Below are positions 1-13,189 of a DNA stretch of 64,000 nt, in pieces (within the stretch, counting starts at the first letter, position 1; every line of letters begins with the position of its first letter). A program made the translations under genes and the position numbers. Below the pieces are notes generated by a model. The model saw only the letters and a list, made by a program, of their open reading frames with translations, was not told the DNA's origin and made no database searches. The DNA comes from Hydractinia symbiolongicarpus (lineage: Eukaryota; Cnidaria; Hydrozoa; Anthoathecata; Hydractiniidae): NCBI RefSeq assembly GCF_029227915.1, contig NC_079886.1:12915501-12979500 (forward strand), given 5' to 3'.

Positions 1-3000
1 CCTTTTGCAGTCTAATAAAGGCCTGACTCGTAAATCACGTGGTTCCATCTGCCTGCGCAGGTTACCATTGAACTATTCCTTCCAGTTTCAATGCGCTACA
101 ACGTCCCAAGTCGTTTTTGTTACCGCCGTTTCCTTACAACACTCTTAACTACGTGAACAGTCCTATAAAGGCTGTAATATGGCCTTTTGCAGTCAAATAA
201 AAGCCTCACACGTAAATCACGTGGTTCCATCTGCCTGCGCAGGTTACCATTGAACTATTCCTTCCAGTTTCAATGCGCTACAACGTCCCAAGTCGTTTTT
301 ATTACCGCTGTTGCCTTACAACACTCTTAACTACGTGCACAGTCCTATAAAGGCTGTAATATGGCCTTTTGCAGACTTTTACCTGCCTGCACAGGTTACA
401 ATTGGACTAGTCCTTCTAGTCTCAATGCACTACAACCTTCCAAGTGGTTTTCCTTAGCGCTGTTGCCTTAGACCTCTCTTAACTACGTGCACAGTCCAAT
501 AAAAGGTGTAATGCAGCCTTTTGCAGCCTAATAAAGGCTTCACACGTAAATCAGGTGGTTTCACCTGTCTGCGCAGGTTACAATTGGACTATTCCTTCCA
601 GTCTCAATGCGCTACAACGTCCCAAGTCATTTTCATTAGCGCCGTTGCCTTACAACACTCTTAACTACGTGCACAGTCCTATAAAGGCTGTAATATGGCC
701 TTTTGCAATCTAATAAAAGCCTCACACGTAAATCACGTGGTTCCATCTGCCTGCGCAGGTTACCATTGCACTATTCCTTCCAGTCTCAATGCGCTACAAC
801 GTCCCAAGTCTTTTTCATTAGAGCCGTTGCTTTACAACACTATTAATTACGTGCACAGTCCTATAAAGGCTGTAATATTGCCTTTTGCAGTCTAATAAAG
901 GCGTCCCACGTAAATCACGTGGCTTCACCTGTCTGCGCAGATTACCATTGCACTATTCCTTCCAGTCTCAATGCGCATCAACGTCCCAAGTCGTTTTCAT
1001 TAGTGCCGTTGCCTTAGAACACTCTTAACTACGTGCACAGTCCTATAAAGGCTGTAATATGGCCTTTTGCAGTCTAATAAAGGCCTGACTCGTAAATCAC
1101 GTGCTTCCATCTGCTTGCGCATGTTACCATTGGCCTAGTCCTTCCAGTCTCAATGCGCTACAACGTCCCAAGTCTTCTTCATTAGAGCCGTTGCTTTACA
1201 ACACTATTAACTACGTGCACAGTCCTATAAAGGCTGTAATATTGCCTTTTGCAGTCTATTAGAGGCGTCCCACGTAAATCACGTGGCTTCACCTGTCTGC
1301 GCAGGTTACCATTGCACTATTCCTTCCAGTCTCAATGCGCATCAACGTCCCAAGTCGTTTTCATTAGTGCCGTTGCCTTAGAACACTCTTAACTACGTGC
1401 ACAGTCGAATAAAAGGTGTAATATAGCCTTTTGCAGTCTAATAAAGGCCTCACATGTAAATCACGTGGTTTCACCTGTCTGCGCAGGTTACCATTGGCCT
1501 AGTCCTTCAAGTCTCAATGCGCTACACTGTCCCAAGTCGTTTTCATCGGCGCCGTTGCCTTAGAACACTCTTAACTACGTGCACAGTCCTATAAAGGCTG
1601 TAATATGGCGTTTTGCAGTCTAATAAAAGCCTCACACGTAAATCACGTGGTTCCATCTGCCTGCGCAGGTTACCATTGAACTATTCCTTCCAGTTACAAT
1701 GCGCTACAACGTCCCAAGTCGTTTTCATTAGCGCCGTTGCCTTACAACACTCTTAACTACGTGCACAGTCCTATAAAGTCTGTAATATGGCCTTTTGCAG
1801 TCTAATAAAGGCCTGACTCGTAAATCACGTGGTTCCATCTGCCTGCGCAGGTTACCATTGAACTATTCCTTCCAGTTTCAATGCGCTACAACGTCCCAAG
1901 TCGTTTTTGTTACCGCCGTTTCCTTACAACACTCTTAACTACGTGAACAGTCCTATAAAGGCTGTAATATGGCCTTTTGCAGTCAAATAAAAGCCTCACA
2001 CGTAAATCACGTGGTTCCATCTGCCTGCGCAGGTTACCATTGAACTATTCCTTCCAGTTTCAATGCGCTACAACGTCCCAAGTCGTTTTTATTACCGCTG
2101 TTGCCTTACAACACTCTTAACTACGTGCACAGTCCTATAAAGGCTGTAATATGGCCTTTTGCAGACTTTTACCTGCCTGCACAGGTTACAATTGGACTAG
2201 TCCTTCTAGTCTCAATGCACTACAACCTTCCAAGTGGTTTTCCTTAGCGCTGTTGCCTTAGACCTCTCTTAACTACGTGCACAGTCCAATAAAAGGTGTA
2301 ATGCAGCCTTTTGCAGCCTAATAAAGGCTTCACACGTAAATCAGGTGGTTTCACCTGTCTGCGCAGGTTACAATTGGACTATTCCTTCCAGTCTCAATGC
2401 GCTACAACGTCCCAAGTCATTTTCATTAGCGCCGTTGCCTTACAACACTCTTAACTACGTGCACAGTCCTATAAAGGCTGTAATATGGCCTTTTGCAATC
2501 TAATAAAAGCCTCACACGTAAATCACGTGGTTCCATCTGCCTGCGCAGGTTACCATTGCACTATTCCTTCCAGTCTCAATGCGCTACAACGTCCCAAGTC
2601 TTTTTCATTAGAGCCGTTGCTTTACAACACTATTAATTACGTGCACAGTCCTATAAAGGCTGTAATATTGCCTTTTGCAGTCTAATAAAGGCGTCCCACG
2701 TAAATCACGTGGCTTCACCTGTCTGCGCAGGTTACCATTGCACTATTCCTTCCAGTCTCAATGCGCATCAACGTCCCAAGTCGTTTTCATTAGTGCCGTT
2801 GCCTTAGAACACTCTTAACTACGTGCACAGTCCTATAAAGGCTGTAATATGGCCTTTTGCAGTCTAATAAAGGCCTGACTCGTAAATCACGTGCTTCCAT
2901 CTGCTTGCGCATGTTACCATTGGCCTAGTCCTTCCAGTCTCAATGCGCTACAACGTCCCAAGTCATTTTCATTAGCGCCGTTGCCTTACAACACTCTTAA

Positions 3001-3762
3001 CTACGTGCACAGTCCTATAAAGGCTGTAATATGGCCTTTTGCAATCTAATAAAAGCCTCACACGTAAATCACGTGGTTCCATCTGCCTGCGCAGGTTACT
3101 ATTGCACTATTCCTTCCAGTCTCAATGCGCTACAACGTCCCAAGTCTTCTTCATTAGAGCCGTTGCTTTACAACACTATTAACTACGTGCACAGTCCTAT
3201 AAAGGCTGTAATATTGCCTTTTGCAGTCTATTAGAGGCGTCCCACGTAAATCACGTGGCTTCACCTGTCTGCGCAGGTTACCATTGCACTATTCCTTCCA
3301 GTCTCAATGCGCATCAACGTCCCAAGTCGTTTTCATTAGTGCCGTTGCCTTAGAACACTCTTAACTACGTGCACAGTCGAATAAAAGGTGTAATATAGCC
3401 TTTTGCAGTCTAATAAAGGCCTCACATGTAAATCACGTGGTTTCACCTGTCTGCGCAGGTTACCATTGGCCTAGTCCTTCAAGTCTCAATGCGCTACACT
3501 GTCCCAAGTCGTTTTCATCGGCGCCGTTGCCTTAGAACACTCTTAACTACGTGCACAGTCCTATAAAGGCTGTAATATGGCGTTTTGCAGTCTAATAAAA
3601 GCCTCACACGTAAATCACGTGGTTCCATCTGCCTGCGCAGGTTACCATTGAACTATTCCTTCCAGTTACAATGCGCTACAACGTCCCAAGTCGTTTTTAT
3701 TACCGCCGTTGCCTTACAACACTCTTAACTACGTGCACAGTCCTATAAAGGCTGTAATATGG
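1..3762 (+). repeat. 1790-bp higher-order repeat, two copies
   Basis: Bases 1-1790 recur almost perfectly from 1791. The unit is nine full monomers plus one 152-bp truncated monomer (361-512 and 2151-2302), in which about 30 bp are lost near GCAGACTTTTACC. The second copy carries one additional 182-bp monomer around 2965-3146, so the offset between copies changes from 1790 to 1972 bp and the copy ends near 3762. Only scattered single-base differences were seen between the copies, for example CAGATTACC at about 939 against CAGGTTACC at about 2729, so the duplication is recent. Confidence 0.9.
361..512 (+). repeat. 152-bp truncated satellite monomer
   Basis: After ATGGCCTTTTGCAG the monomer skips directly to TTTTACCTGCCTGCACAGG, losing the AATAAA and CACGTG segment. 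The same deletion is present at 2151-2302, which shows that it arose before the 1790-bp unit was duplicated. Confidence 0.85.
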
Positions 3763-4472
3763 CCTTTTGCAATCTAGTAAAAGCCTCACACGTAAATCAC
3801 GTGGTTCCATCTGCCTGCGCAGGTTACCATTGCACTATTCCTTCCAGTCTCAATGCGCTACAACTTCCCAAGTCTTCTTCATTAGAGCCGTTGCCTTACA
3901 ACACTCTTAACTACGTGCACAGTCCTATAAAGGCTGTAAAATTGCCTTTTGCAGTCTTATAAAGGCGTCACACGTAAATCACGTGGCTTCACCTGTCTGC
4001 CCAGATTAACATTCGACTGTTCCTTCCAGTCTCGATGAACTTCAATGTTCCAAGTGGTTTGCCTTAGCGCCGTGGCCTTAGAACACTCTTAACTATGTGC
4101 ACAGTCCTATAAAGACCGTAATATACCCTTTTGCAGTGCAATAAAGGCCGCACACGTAAATCACGCGGTTTCAACTGCCTGCGCAGGTTACCAATGGACT
4201 AGTCCTTCAAATTTCAATGCACTACAACGTTCCAAGTGGTTTTCCTTAGCGCTGTTGCCTTAGAACTCTCTTAACTACGTGCACAGTCCAATAAAAGGTG
4301 TAATATAGCCTTTTGCAGTCTAATAAACGCCTCACACGCAAATCACGTGGTTTCACCTGTCTGCGCAGGTTACAATTGCACTAGTCCTTCCAGTCTCAAT
4401 GCGCTACAACGTCCCAAGTCATTTTCATTAGCGCCGTTGCCTTACAACACTCTTAACTACGTGCACAGTCCA

Positions 4473-4514
4473 ATAAAAGGTGTAATATAAAAGGTGTAAT
4501 ATAAAAGGTGTAAT
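4473..4514 (+). repeat. 14-bp motif, three tandem copies
   Basis: The motif ATAAAAGGTGTAAT occurs three times head to tail at a monomer junction where it is normally single. It is followed by ATGCTGTCTAATAAA, so part of the usual GCCTTTTGCAG is missing. Confidence 0.9.
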
Positions 4515-5220
4515 ATGCTGTCTAATAAAAGCCTCACACGTAAATCACGTGGTTCCATCTGCCTGCGCAGGTTACCATTGAACTATTCCTTCCAGTTACA
4601 ATGCGCTACAACGTCCCAAGTCGTTTTTATTACCGCCGTTGCCTTACAACACTCTTAACTACGTGCACAGTCCTATAAAGGCTGTAATATGGCCTTTTGC
4701 AATCTAGTAAAAGCCTCACACGTAAATCACGTGGTTCCATCTGCCTGCGCAGGTTACCATTGCACTATTCCTTCCAGTCTCAATGCGCTACAACGTCCCA
4801 AGTCTTCTTCATTAGAGCCGTTGCCTTACAACACTCTTAACTACGTGCACAGTCCTATAAAAGCTGTAATATGGCCTTTTGCAGTCTAATAAAAGCCTCA
4901 CACGTAAATCACGTGGTTCCATCTGCCTGCGCAGGTTACCATTGAACTATTCCTTCCAGTTTCAATGCGCTACAACGTCCCAAGTCATTTTCATTAGCGC
5001 CGTTGCCTTACAACACTCTTAACTACGTGCACAGTCCTATAAAGGCTGTAATAAGGCCTTTTGCAGTCTAATAAAGGCCTGACTCGTAAATCACGTGGTT
5101 CCATCTGCCTGCGCAGATTACCATTGAACTATTCCTTCCAGTCTCAATGCGCTACAACGTCCCAAGTCATTTTCATTAGCGCCGTTGCCTTACAACACTC
5201 TTAACTACGTGCACAGTCCA

Positions 5221-5262
5221 ATAAAAGGTGTAATATAAAAGGTGTAATATAAAAGGTGTAAT
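5221..5262 (+). repeat. 14-bp motif, three tandem copies
   Basis: This is the same ATAAAAGGTGTAAT triplication as at 4473, with the same ATGCTGTC junction downstream. Confidence 0.9.
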
Positions 5263-6878
5263 ATGCTGTCTAATAAAGGCCTCACACGTGAATCACGTGG
5301 TTTCACCTGTCTGCGCAGGTTACGATTGCACTAGTCCTTCCAGTCTCAATGCGCTACAACGTCCCAAGTCATTTTCATTACCGCCGTTGCCTTACAACAC
5401 TCTTAACTACGTGCACAGTCCTATCAAGGCTGTAATATGGCCTTTTGCAGTCTAATAAAGGCCTGACTCGTAAATCACGTGGTTCCATCTGCCTGCGCAG
5501 GTTACCAATGGACTATTCCTTCCTGTTCCAATGCGCTACAACGTCCTAAGTCGTATTTATTACCGCCGCTTCCTTACAACACTCTTAACTACGTGCACAG
5601 TCCTATAAAAGCTGTAATATGGCCTTTTGCAGTCTAATAAAAGCCTCACACGTAAATCACGTGGTTCCATCTGCCTGCGCAGGTTACCATTGAACTATTC
5701 CTTCCTGTTCCAATGCGCTACAACGTCCTAAGTCATTTTCATTAGCGCCGTTGCCTTACAACACTCTTAACTACGTGCACACTCCTATAAAGGCTGTAAT
5801 ATGGCCTTTTGCAGACTAATAAAAGCCTCACACGTAAATCACGTGGTTCCATCTGCCTGCGCAGGTTACCATTGCACTATTCTTTCCAGTCTCAATGCGC
5901 TACAACGTCCCAAGTCGTCTTCATTAGAGCCGTTGCTTTACAACACTCTTAACTACGTGCACAGTCCTATAAAGGCTGTAATACGGCCTTTTGCAGTCTA
6001 ATAAAGGCCTGACTCGTAAATCACGTGGTTCCATCTGCCTGCGCAGATTACCATTGAACTATTCCATCCAGTTTCAATGCGCTACAACGTCCCAAGTCGT
6101 TTTTATTACCGCTGTTGCCTTACAACACTCTTAACTACGTGCACAGTCCTATAAAGGCTGTAATATGGCCTTTTGCAGTCTAATAAAAGCCTCACACGTA
6201 AATCACGTGGTTCCATCTGCCTGCGCAGGTTACCATTGCACTATTCCTTCCAGTCTCAATGCGCTACAACGTCCGAAGTCGTCTTCATTAGAGCCGTTGC
6301 TTTACAACACTATTAACTACGTGCACAGTCCTATAAAGGCTGTAATATTGCCTTTTGCAGTCTAATAAAGGCGTCACACGTAAATCACGTGGCTTCACCT
6401 GTCTGCCCAGATTACCATTCGACTGTTCCTTCCAGTCTCGATGAACTTCAATGTTCCAAGTGGTTTGCCTTAGCGCCGTGGCCTTAGAACACTCTTAACT
6501 ATGTGCACAGTCCTATAAAGACCGTAATATACCCTTTTGCAGTGCAATAAAGGCCGCACACGTAAATCAGGCGGTTTCAGCTGCCTGCGCAGGTTACCAA
6601 TGGACTAGTCCTTCAAATTTCAATTCACTACAACGTTCCAAGTGGTTTTCCTTAGCGCTGTTGCCTTAGAACTCTCTTAACTACGTGCACAGTCCAATAA
6701 AAGGTGTAATATAGCCTTTTGCAGTCTAATAAACGCCTCACACGCAAATCACGTGGTTTCAACTGTCTGCGCAGGTTACAATTGCACTAGTCCTTCCAGT
6801 CTCAATGCTCTACAACGTCCCAAGTCATTTTCATTAGCGCCGTTGCCTTACAACACTCTTAACTACGTGCACAGTCCA

Positions 6879-6920
6879 ATAAAAGGTGTAATATAAAAGG
6901 TGTAATATAAAAGGTGTAAT
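6879..6920 (+). repeat. 14-bp motif, three tandem copies
   Basis: This is the third instance of the ATAAAAGGTGTAAT triplication, exactly 2406 bp from the first. The downstream junction reads ATGCAGTC instead of ATGCTGTC. Confidence 0.9.
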
Positions 6921-7451
6921 ATGCAGTCTAATAAAGGCCTCACACGTAAATCACGTGGTTTCACCTGTCTGGGCAGGTTACGATTGCACTAGTCCTTCCA
7001 GTCTCAATGCGCTACAACGTCCCAAGTCACTTTCATTACCGCCGTTGCCTTACAACACTCTTAACTACGTGTAAAGTACTATCAAGGCTGCAATATGGCC
7101 TTTTGCAGTCTAATAAAGGCCTGACTCGTAAATCACGTGGTTCCATCTGCCTGCGCAGGTTACCATTGAACTATTCCTTCCAGTTCCAATGCGCTACAAC
7201 GTCCCAAGTCGTTTTTATTACCGCCGCTTCCTTACAACACTCTTAACTACGTGCACAGTCCTATAAAGGCTGTAATATGGCCTTTTGCAGACTAATAAAA
7301 GCCTCACACGTAAATCACGTGGTTCCATCTGCCTGCGCAGGTTACCATTGCACTATTCCTTCCAGTCTCAATGCGCTACAACGTCCCAAGTCGTCTTCAT
7401 TAGAGCCGTTGCTTTACAACACTCTTAACTACGTGCACAGTCCTATAAAGG

Positions 7452-10400
7452 CTGTAATACGGCATTTTGCAGTCTAATAAAGGCCTCGCACGTAAATCAC
7501 GTGGTTTCACCTGTCTGCGCAGGTTACCATTGGACTACTCCTTCCAGTCTCAATGCGCTACAACGTCCCAAGTTGTTTTCATTAGCGCCGTTGCCTTACA
7601 ACACTCTTAACTACGTGCACAGTCCTATAAAGGCTGTAATATTGCCTTTTGCAGTCTAATAAAGGCGTCGCACGTAAATCACGTGGCTTCACCTGTCTGC
7701 CCAGTTTACCATTCGACTGTTCCTTCCAGTCTCGATGCACTGCAATGTTCCAAGTGGTTTTCCTTAGCGCCGTGGCCTTAGAACACTCTTAACTACGTGC
7801 ACAGTCCTATAAAGACCGTAATATACCCTTTTGCAGTCCAATAAAGGCCGCACACGTAAATCACACGGTTTCAGCTGCCCGCGCAGGTTACCATTAGACT
7901 AGTCCTTCCAGTCTCAATGCACTACAACGTCCCAAGTCGTTTTCATTAGCGGGGTTGCTTTACAACACTCTTAACAACGTGCACAGTCCTATAAAGACCG
8001 TAATATACCCTTTTGCAGTGCAATAAAGTCCGCACACGTAAATCACACGGTTTCAGCTGCCTGCGCAGGTTACCAATGGACTAGTCCTTCAAATGTCAAT
8101 GCACTACAACATTCAAATAAATTAAAATAATAAAGCCTGTAATATGGCCTTTTGCAGTGTAATAAAGGCCTGACTCGTAAATCACGTGCTTCCATCTGCT
8201 TGCGCAGGTTACCATTGCACTATTCCTTCCAGTCTCAATGCGCTAAAACGTCCCAAGTCGTCTTCATTAGCGCCGTTGCTGTACAACACTATTAACTACG
8301 TGCACAGTCCTATAAAGGCGGTAATATGGCCTTTTGCAGTTTAATAAAGGCCTCGCACGTAAATCACGCGGTTTCACCTGTTTGCGCAGGATACCATTGG
8401 ACTACTCCTTCCAGTCTCAATGCGCTACAACGACCCAAGTCGTTTTCATTAGCGCGGTTGCCTTACAACACTCTTAACAACGTGCACAGTCCTATAAAGA
8501 CCGTAATATACCCTTTTGCAGTGCAATAAAGGCCGCACACGTAAATCACGCGATTTCAGCTGCCTGCGAAGGTTACCAATGGACTAGTCCTTCAAATTTC
8601 AATGCACTACAACGTTCCAAGTGGTTTTCCTTAGCGCTGTTGCCTTAGAACTCTCTTAACTATGTGCACAGTCCTATAAAGCCTGTAATATGGCCTTTTG
8701 CAGTCTGATAAAGGCTTCACACGTAAATCACGTGCTTTTACCTGCCTGCACAGTTTACCATTGGACTAGACGTTCCAGTCTCAATGCGCTACAACGTCCC
8801 AAGTCGTATTTATTGGCGCCATTGCCTTAGAACACTCTTAACTACGTGCACAGTCCAATAAAAGGTGTAATATAGCCTTTTGCAGTCCAATAAAGGCCTC
8901 ACACGTAAATCACGTGGTTTCACCTGTCTGCGCAGGTTACGATTGGACTAGTCCTTACAGTCTCAATGCGCTACAACGTCCCAAGTCATTTTCATTAGCG
9001 CCGTTCCCTTACAACACTCTTAACAACGTGCACAGTCCTATAAAGACCGTAATATACCCTTTTGCAGTGCAATAAAGGCCGCACACGTAAATCACGCGGT
9101 TTCAGCTGCCTGCGCAGGTTACCAATGGACTAGTCCTTCAAATTTCATTGCACTACAACGTTCCAAGTGGTTTTCCTTAGCGCTGTTGCCTTAGAACTCT
9201 CTTAACTATGTGCACAGTCCTATAAAGCCTGTAATATGGCCTTTTGCAGTCTGATAAAGGCTTCACACGTAAATCACGTGCTTTTACCTGCCTGCACAGG
9301 TTACCATTGGACTAGACGTTCCAGTCTCAATGCGCTACAACGTCCCAAGTCGTATTTATTGGCGCCGTTGCCTTAGAACACTCTTAACTACGTGCACAGT
9401 CCAATAAAAGGTGTAATATAGCCTTTTGCAGTCTAATAAAGGCCTCACACGTAAATCACGTGGTTTCACCTGTCTGCGCAGGTTACGATTGGACTAGTCC
9501 TTCCAGTCTCAATGCGCTACAACGTCCCAAGTCATTTTCATTAGCGCCGTTGCCTTACAACACTCTTAACTACGTGCACAGTCCTATAAATGCTGTAATA
9601 TGGCCTTTTGCAGCCTAATAAAAGCCTCACACGTAAATCACGTGGTTCCATCTGCCTGCGCAGGTTACCATTGAACTATTCCTTTCAGTTTCAATGCGCT
9701 ACAACGTCCAAAGTCGTTTTTATTACCGCCGTTGCCTTACAACACTCTTAACTACGTGCACAGTCCTATAAAGGCTGTAATATTGCCTTTTGCAGTCTAA
9801 TAAAGGCGTCACACGTAAATCACGTGGTTTCACCTGTCTGCCCAGATTACCATTCGACTGTTCCTTCCAGTCTCGACGCACTTCAAAGTTCCAAGTGGTT
9901 TGCCTTAGCGCCGTGGCCTTAGAACACTCTTAACTACGTGCAGAGTCCTATAAAGACTGTAATATACCCTTTTGCAGTCCAATAAAGGCCGCACACGTAA
10001 ATCACGCGGTTTCAGCTGCCCGCGCAGGTTACCATTGGACTAGTCCTTCTAGTCTCAATGCACTACAACGTTCCAAGTGGTTTTCATTAGCGCCGTTGCC
10101 TTACAACACTCTTAACTACGTGCACAGTCCTATAAATGCTGTAATATGGCCTTTTGCAGCCTAATAAAAGCCTCACACGTAAATCACGTGGTTCCATCTG
10201 CCTGCGCAGGTTACCATTGAACTATTCCTTTCAGTTTCAATGCGCTACAACGTCCAAAGTCGTTTTTATTACCGCCGTTGCCTTACAACACTCTTAACTA
10301 CGTGCACAGTCCTATAAAGGCTGTAATACGGCATTTTGCAGTCTAATAAAGGCCTCGCACGTAAATCACGTGGTTTCACCTGTCTGCGCAGGTTACCATT

Positions 10401-13189
10401 GGACTACTCCTTCCAGTCTCAATGCGCTACAACGTCCCAAGTTGTTTTCATTAGCGCCGTTGCCTTACAACACTCTTAACTACGTGCACAGTCCTATAAA
10501 GGCTGTAATATTGCCTTTTGCAGTCTAATAAAGGCGTCGCACGTAAATCACGTGGCTTCACCTGTCTGCCCAGTTTACCATTCGACTGTTCCTTCCAGTC
10601 TCGATGCACTGCAATGTTCCAAGTGGTTTTCCTTAGCGCCGTGGCCTTAGAACACTCTTAACTACGTGCACAGTCCTATAAAGACCGTAATATACCCTTT
10701 TGCAGTCCAATAAAGGCCGCACACGTAAATCACACGGTTTCAGCTGCCCGCGCAGGTTACCATTAGACTAGTCCTTCCAGTCTCAATGCACTACAACGTC
10801 CCAAGTCGTTTTCATTAGCGGGGTTGCTTTACAACACTCTTAACAACGTGCACAGTCCTATAAAGACCGTAATATACCCTTTTGCAGTGCAATAAAGTCC
10901 GCACACGTAAATCACACGGTTTCAGCTGCCTGCGCAGGTTACCAATGGACTAGTCCTTCAAATGTCAATGCACTACAACATTCAAATAAATTAAAATAAT
11001 AAAGCCTGTAATATGGCCTTTTGCAGTGTAATAAAGGCCTGACTCGTAAATCACGTGCTTCCATCTGCTTGCGCAGGTTACCATTGCACTATTCCTTCCA
11101 GTCTCAATGCGCTAAAACGTCCCAAGTCGTCTTCATTAGCGCCGTTGCTGTACAACACTATTAACTACGTGCACAGTCCTATAAAGGCGGTAATATGGCC
11201 TTTTGCAGTTTAATAAAGGCCTCGCACGTAAATCACGCGGTTTCACCTGTTTGCGCAGGATACCATTGGACTACTCCTTCCAGTCTCAATGCGCTACAAC
11301 GACCCAAGTCGTTTTCATTAGCGCGGTTGCCTTACAACACTCTTAACAACGTGCACAGTCCTATAAAGACCGTAATATACCCTTTTGCAGTGCAATAAAG
11401 GCCGCACACGTAAATCACGCGATTTCAGCTGCCTGCGAAGGTTACCAATGGACTAGTCCTTCAAATTTCAATGCACTACAACGTTCCAAGTGGTTTTCCT
11501 TAGCGCTGTTGCCTTAGAACTCTCTTAACTATGTGCACAGTCCTATAAAGCCTGTAATATGGCCTTTTGCAGTCTGATAAAGGCTTCACACGTAAATCAC
11601 GTGCTTTTACCTGCCTGCACAGTTTACCATTGGACTAGACGTTCCAGTCTCAATGCGCTACAACGTCCCAAGTCGTATTTATTGGCGCCATTGCCTTAGA
11701 ACACTCTTAACTACGTGCACAGTCCAATAAAAGGTGTAATATAGCCTTTTGCAGTCCAATAAAGGCCTCACACGTAAATCACGTGGTTTCACCTGTCTGC
11801 GCAGGTTACGATTGGACTAGTCCTTACAGTCTCAATGCGCTACAACGTCCCAAGTCATTTTCATTAGCGCCGTTCCCTTACAACACTCTTAACAACGTGC
11901 ACAGTCCTATAAAGACCGTAATATACCCTTTTGCAGTGCAATAAAGGCCGCACACGTAAATCACGCGGTTTCAGCTGCCTGCGCAGGTTACCAATGGACT
12001 AGTCCTTCAAATTTCATTGCACTACAACGTTCCAAGTGGTTTTCCTTAGCGCTGTTGCCTTAGAACTCTCTTAACTATGTGCACAGTCCTATAAAGCCTG
12101 TAATATGGCCTTTTGCAGTCTGATAAAGGCTTCACACGTAAATCACGTGCTTTTACCTGCCTGCACAGGTTACCATTGGACTAGACGTTCCAGTCTCAAT
12201 GCGCTACAACGTCCCAAGTCGTATTTATTGGCGCCGTTGCCTTAGAACACTCTTAACTACGTGCACAGTCCAATAAAAGGTGTAATATAGCCTTTTGCAG
12301 TCTAATAAAGGCCTCACACGTAAATCACGTGGTTTCACCTGTCTGCGCAGGTTACGATTGGACTAGTCCTTCCAGTCTCAATGCGCTACAACGTCCCAAG
12401 TCATTTTCATTAGCGCCGTTGCCTTACAACACTCTTAACTACGTGCACAGTCCTATAAATGCTGTAATATGGCCTTTTGCAGCCTAATAAAAGCCTCACA
12501 CGTAAATCACGTGGTTCCATCTGCCTGCGCAGGTTACCATTGAACTATTCCTTTCAGTTTCAATGCGCTACAACGTCCAAAGTCGTTTTTATTACCGCCG
12601 TTGCCTTACAACACTCTTAACTACGTGCACAGTCCTATAAAGGCTGTAATATTGCCTTTTGCAGTCTAATAAAGGCGTCACACGTAAATCACGTGGTTTC
12701 ACCTGTCTGCCCAGATTACCATTCGACTGTTCCTTCCAGTCTCGACGCACTTCAAAGTTCCAAGTGGTTTGCCTTAGCGCCGTGGCCTTAGAACACTCTT
12801 AACTACGTGCAGAGTCCTATAAAGACTGTAATATACCCTTTTGCAGTCCAATAAAGGCCGCACACGTAAATCACGCGGTTTCAGCTGCCCGCGCAGGTTA
12901 CCATTGGACTAGTCCTTCTAGTCTCAATGCACTACAACGTTCCAAGTGGTTTTCATTAGCGCCGTTGCCTTACAACACTCTTAACTACGTGCACAGTCCT
13001 ATAAATGCTGTAATATGGCCTTTTGCAGCCTAATAAAAGCCTCACACGTAAATCACGTGGTTCCATCTGCCTGCGCAGGTTACCATTGAACTATTCCTTT
13101 CAGTTTCAATGCGCTACAACGTCCAAAGTCGTTTTTATTACCGCCGTTGCCTTACAACACTCTTAACTACGTGCACAGTCCTATAAAGG
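7452..13189 (+). repeat. 2869-bp higher-order repeat, two copies
   Basis: The unit starting at GCTGTAATACGGC (7452) recurs from 10321 with an offset of 2869 bp. It holds 15 full monomers and one 139-bp truncated monomer (8005-8143, 10874-11012) that carries an AT-rich patch, CAAATAAATTAAAATAATAA, in place of the usual GTCCCAAGTCG to CTACGTGCAC segment. The copies stop matching at about 13190, where GTAATACGGCATTT is replaced by GTAATATTGCCTTT. Confidence 0.88.
8005..8143 (+). repeat. 139-bp truncated monomer with AT-rich patch
   Basis: The right half of this monomer is replaced by ATTCAAATAAATTAAAATAA before it resumes at TAAAGCCTGTAAT. Identical copies sit at about 10874-11012 and 15562-15700, at offsets of 2869 and 4688 bp, so this single event tags three higher-order copies. 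Confidence 0.88.

Larger units (their letters stand above)
3759..6926 (+). repeat. Satellite block with 2406-bp offset duplication
   Basis: The segment 3759-4520 reappears at 6165-6926 with a constant offset of 2406 bp, including the same variant monomers and the same terminal 14-bp triplication. Between them lies a mosaic of monomers related to the left-hand 1790-bp unit. A third triplication at 5221-5262 shows a further, shorter duplication with an offset of 748 bp from the first. Confidence 0.75.
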
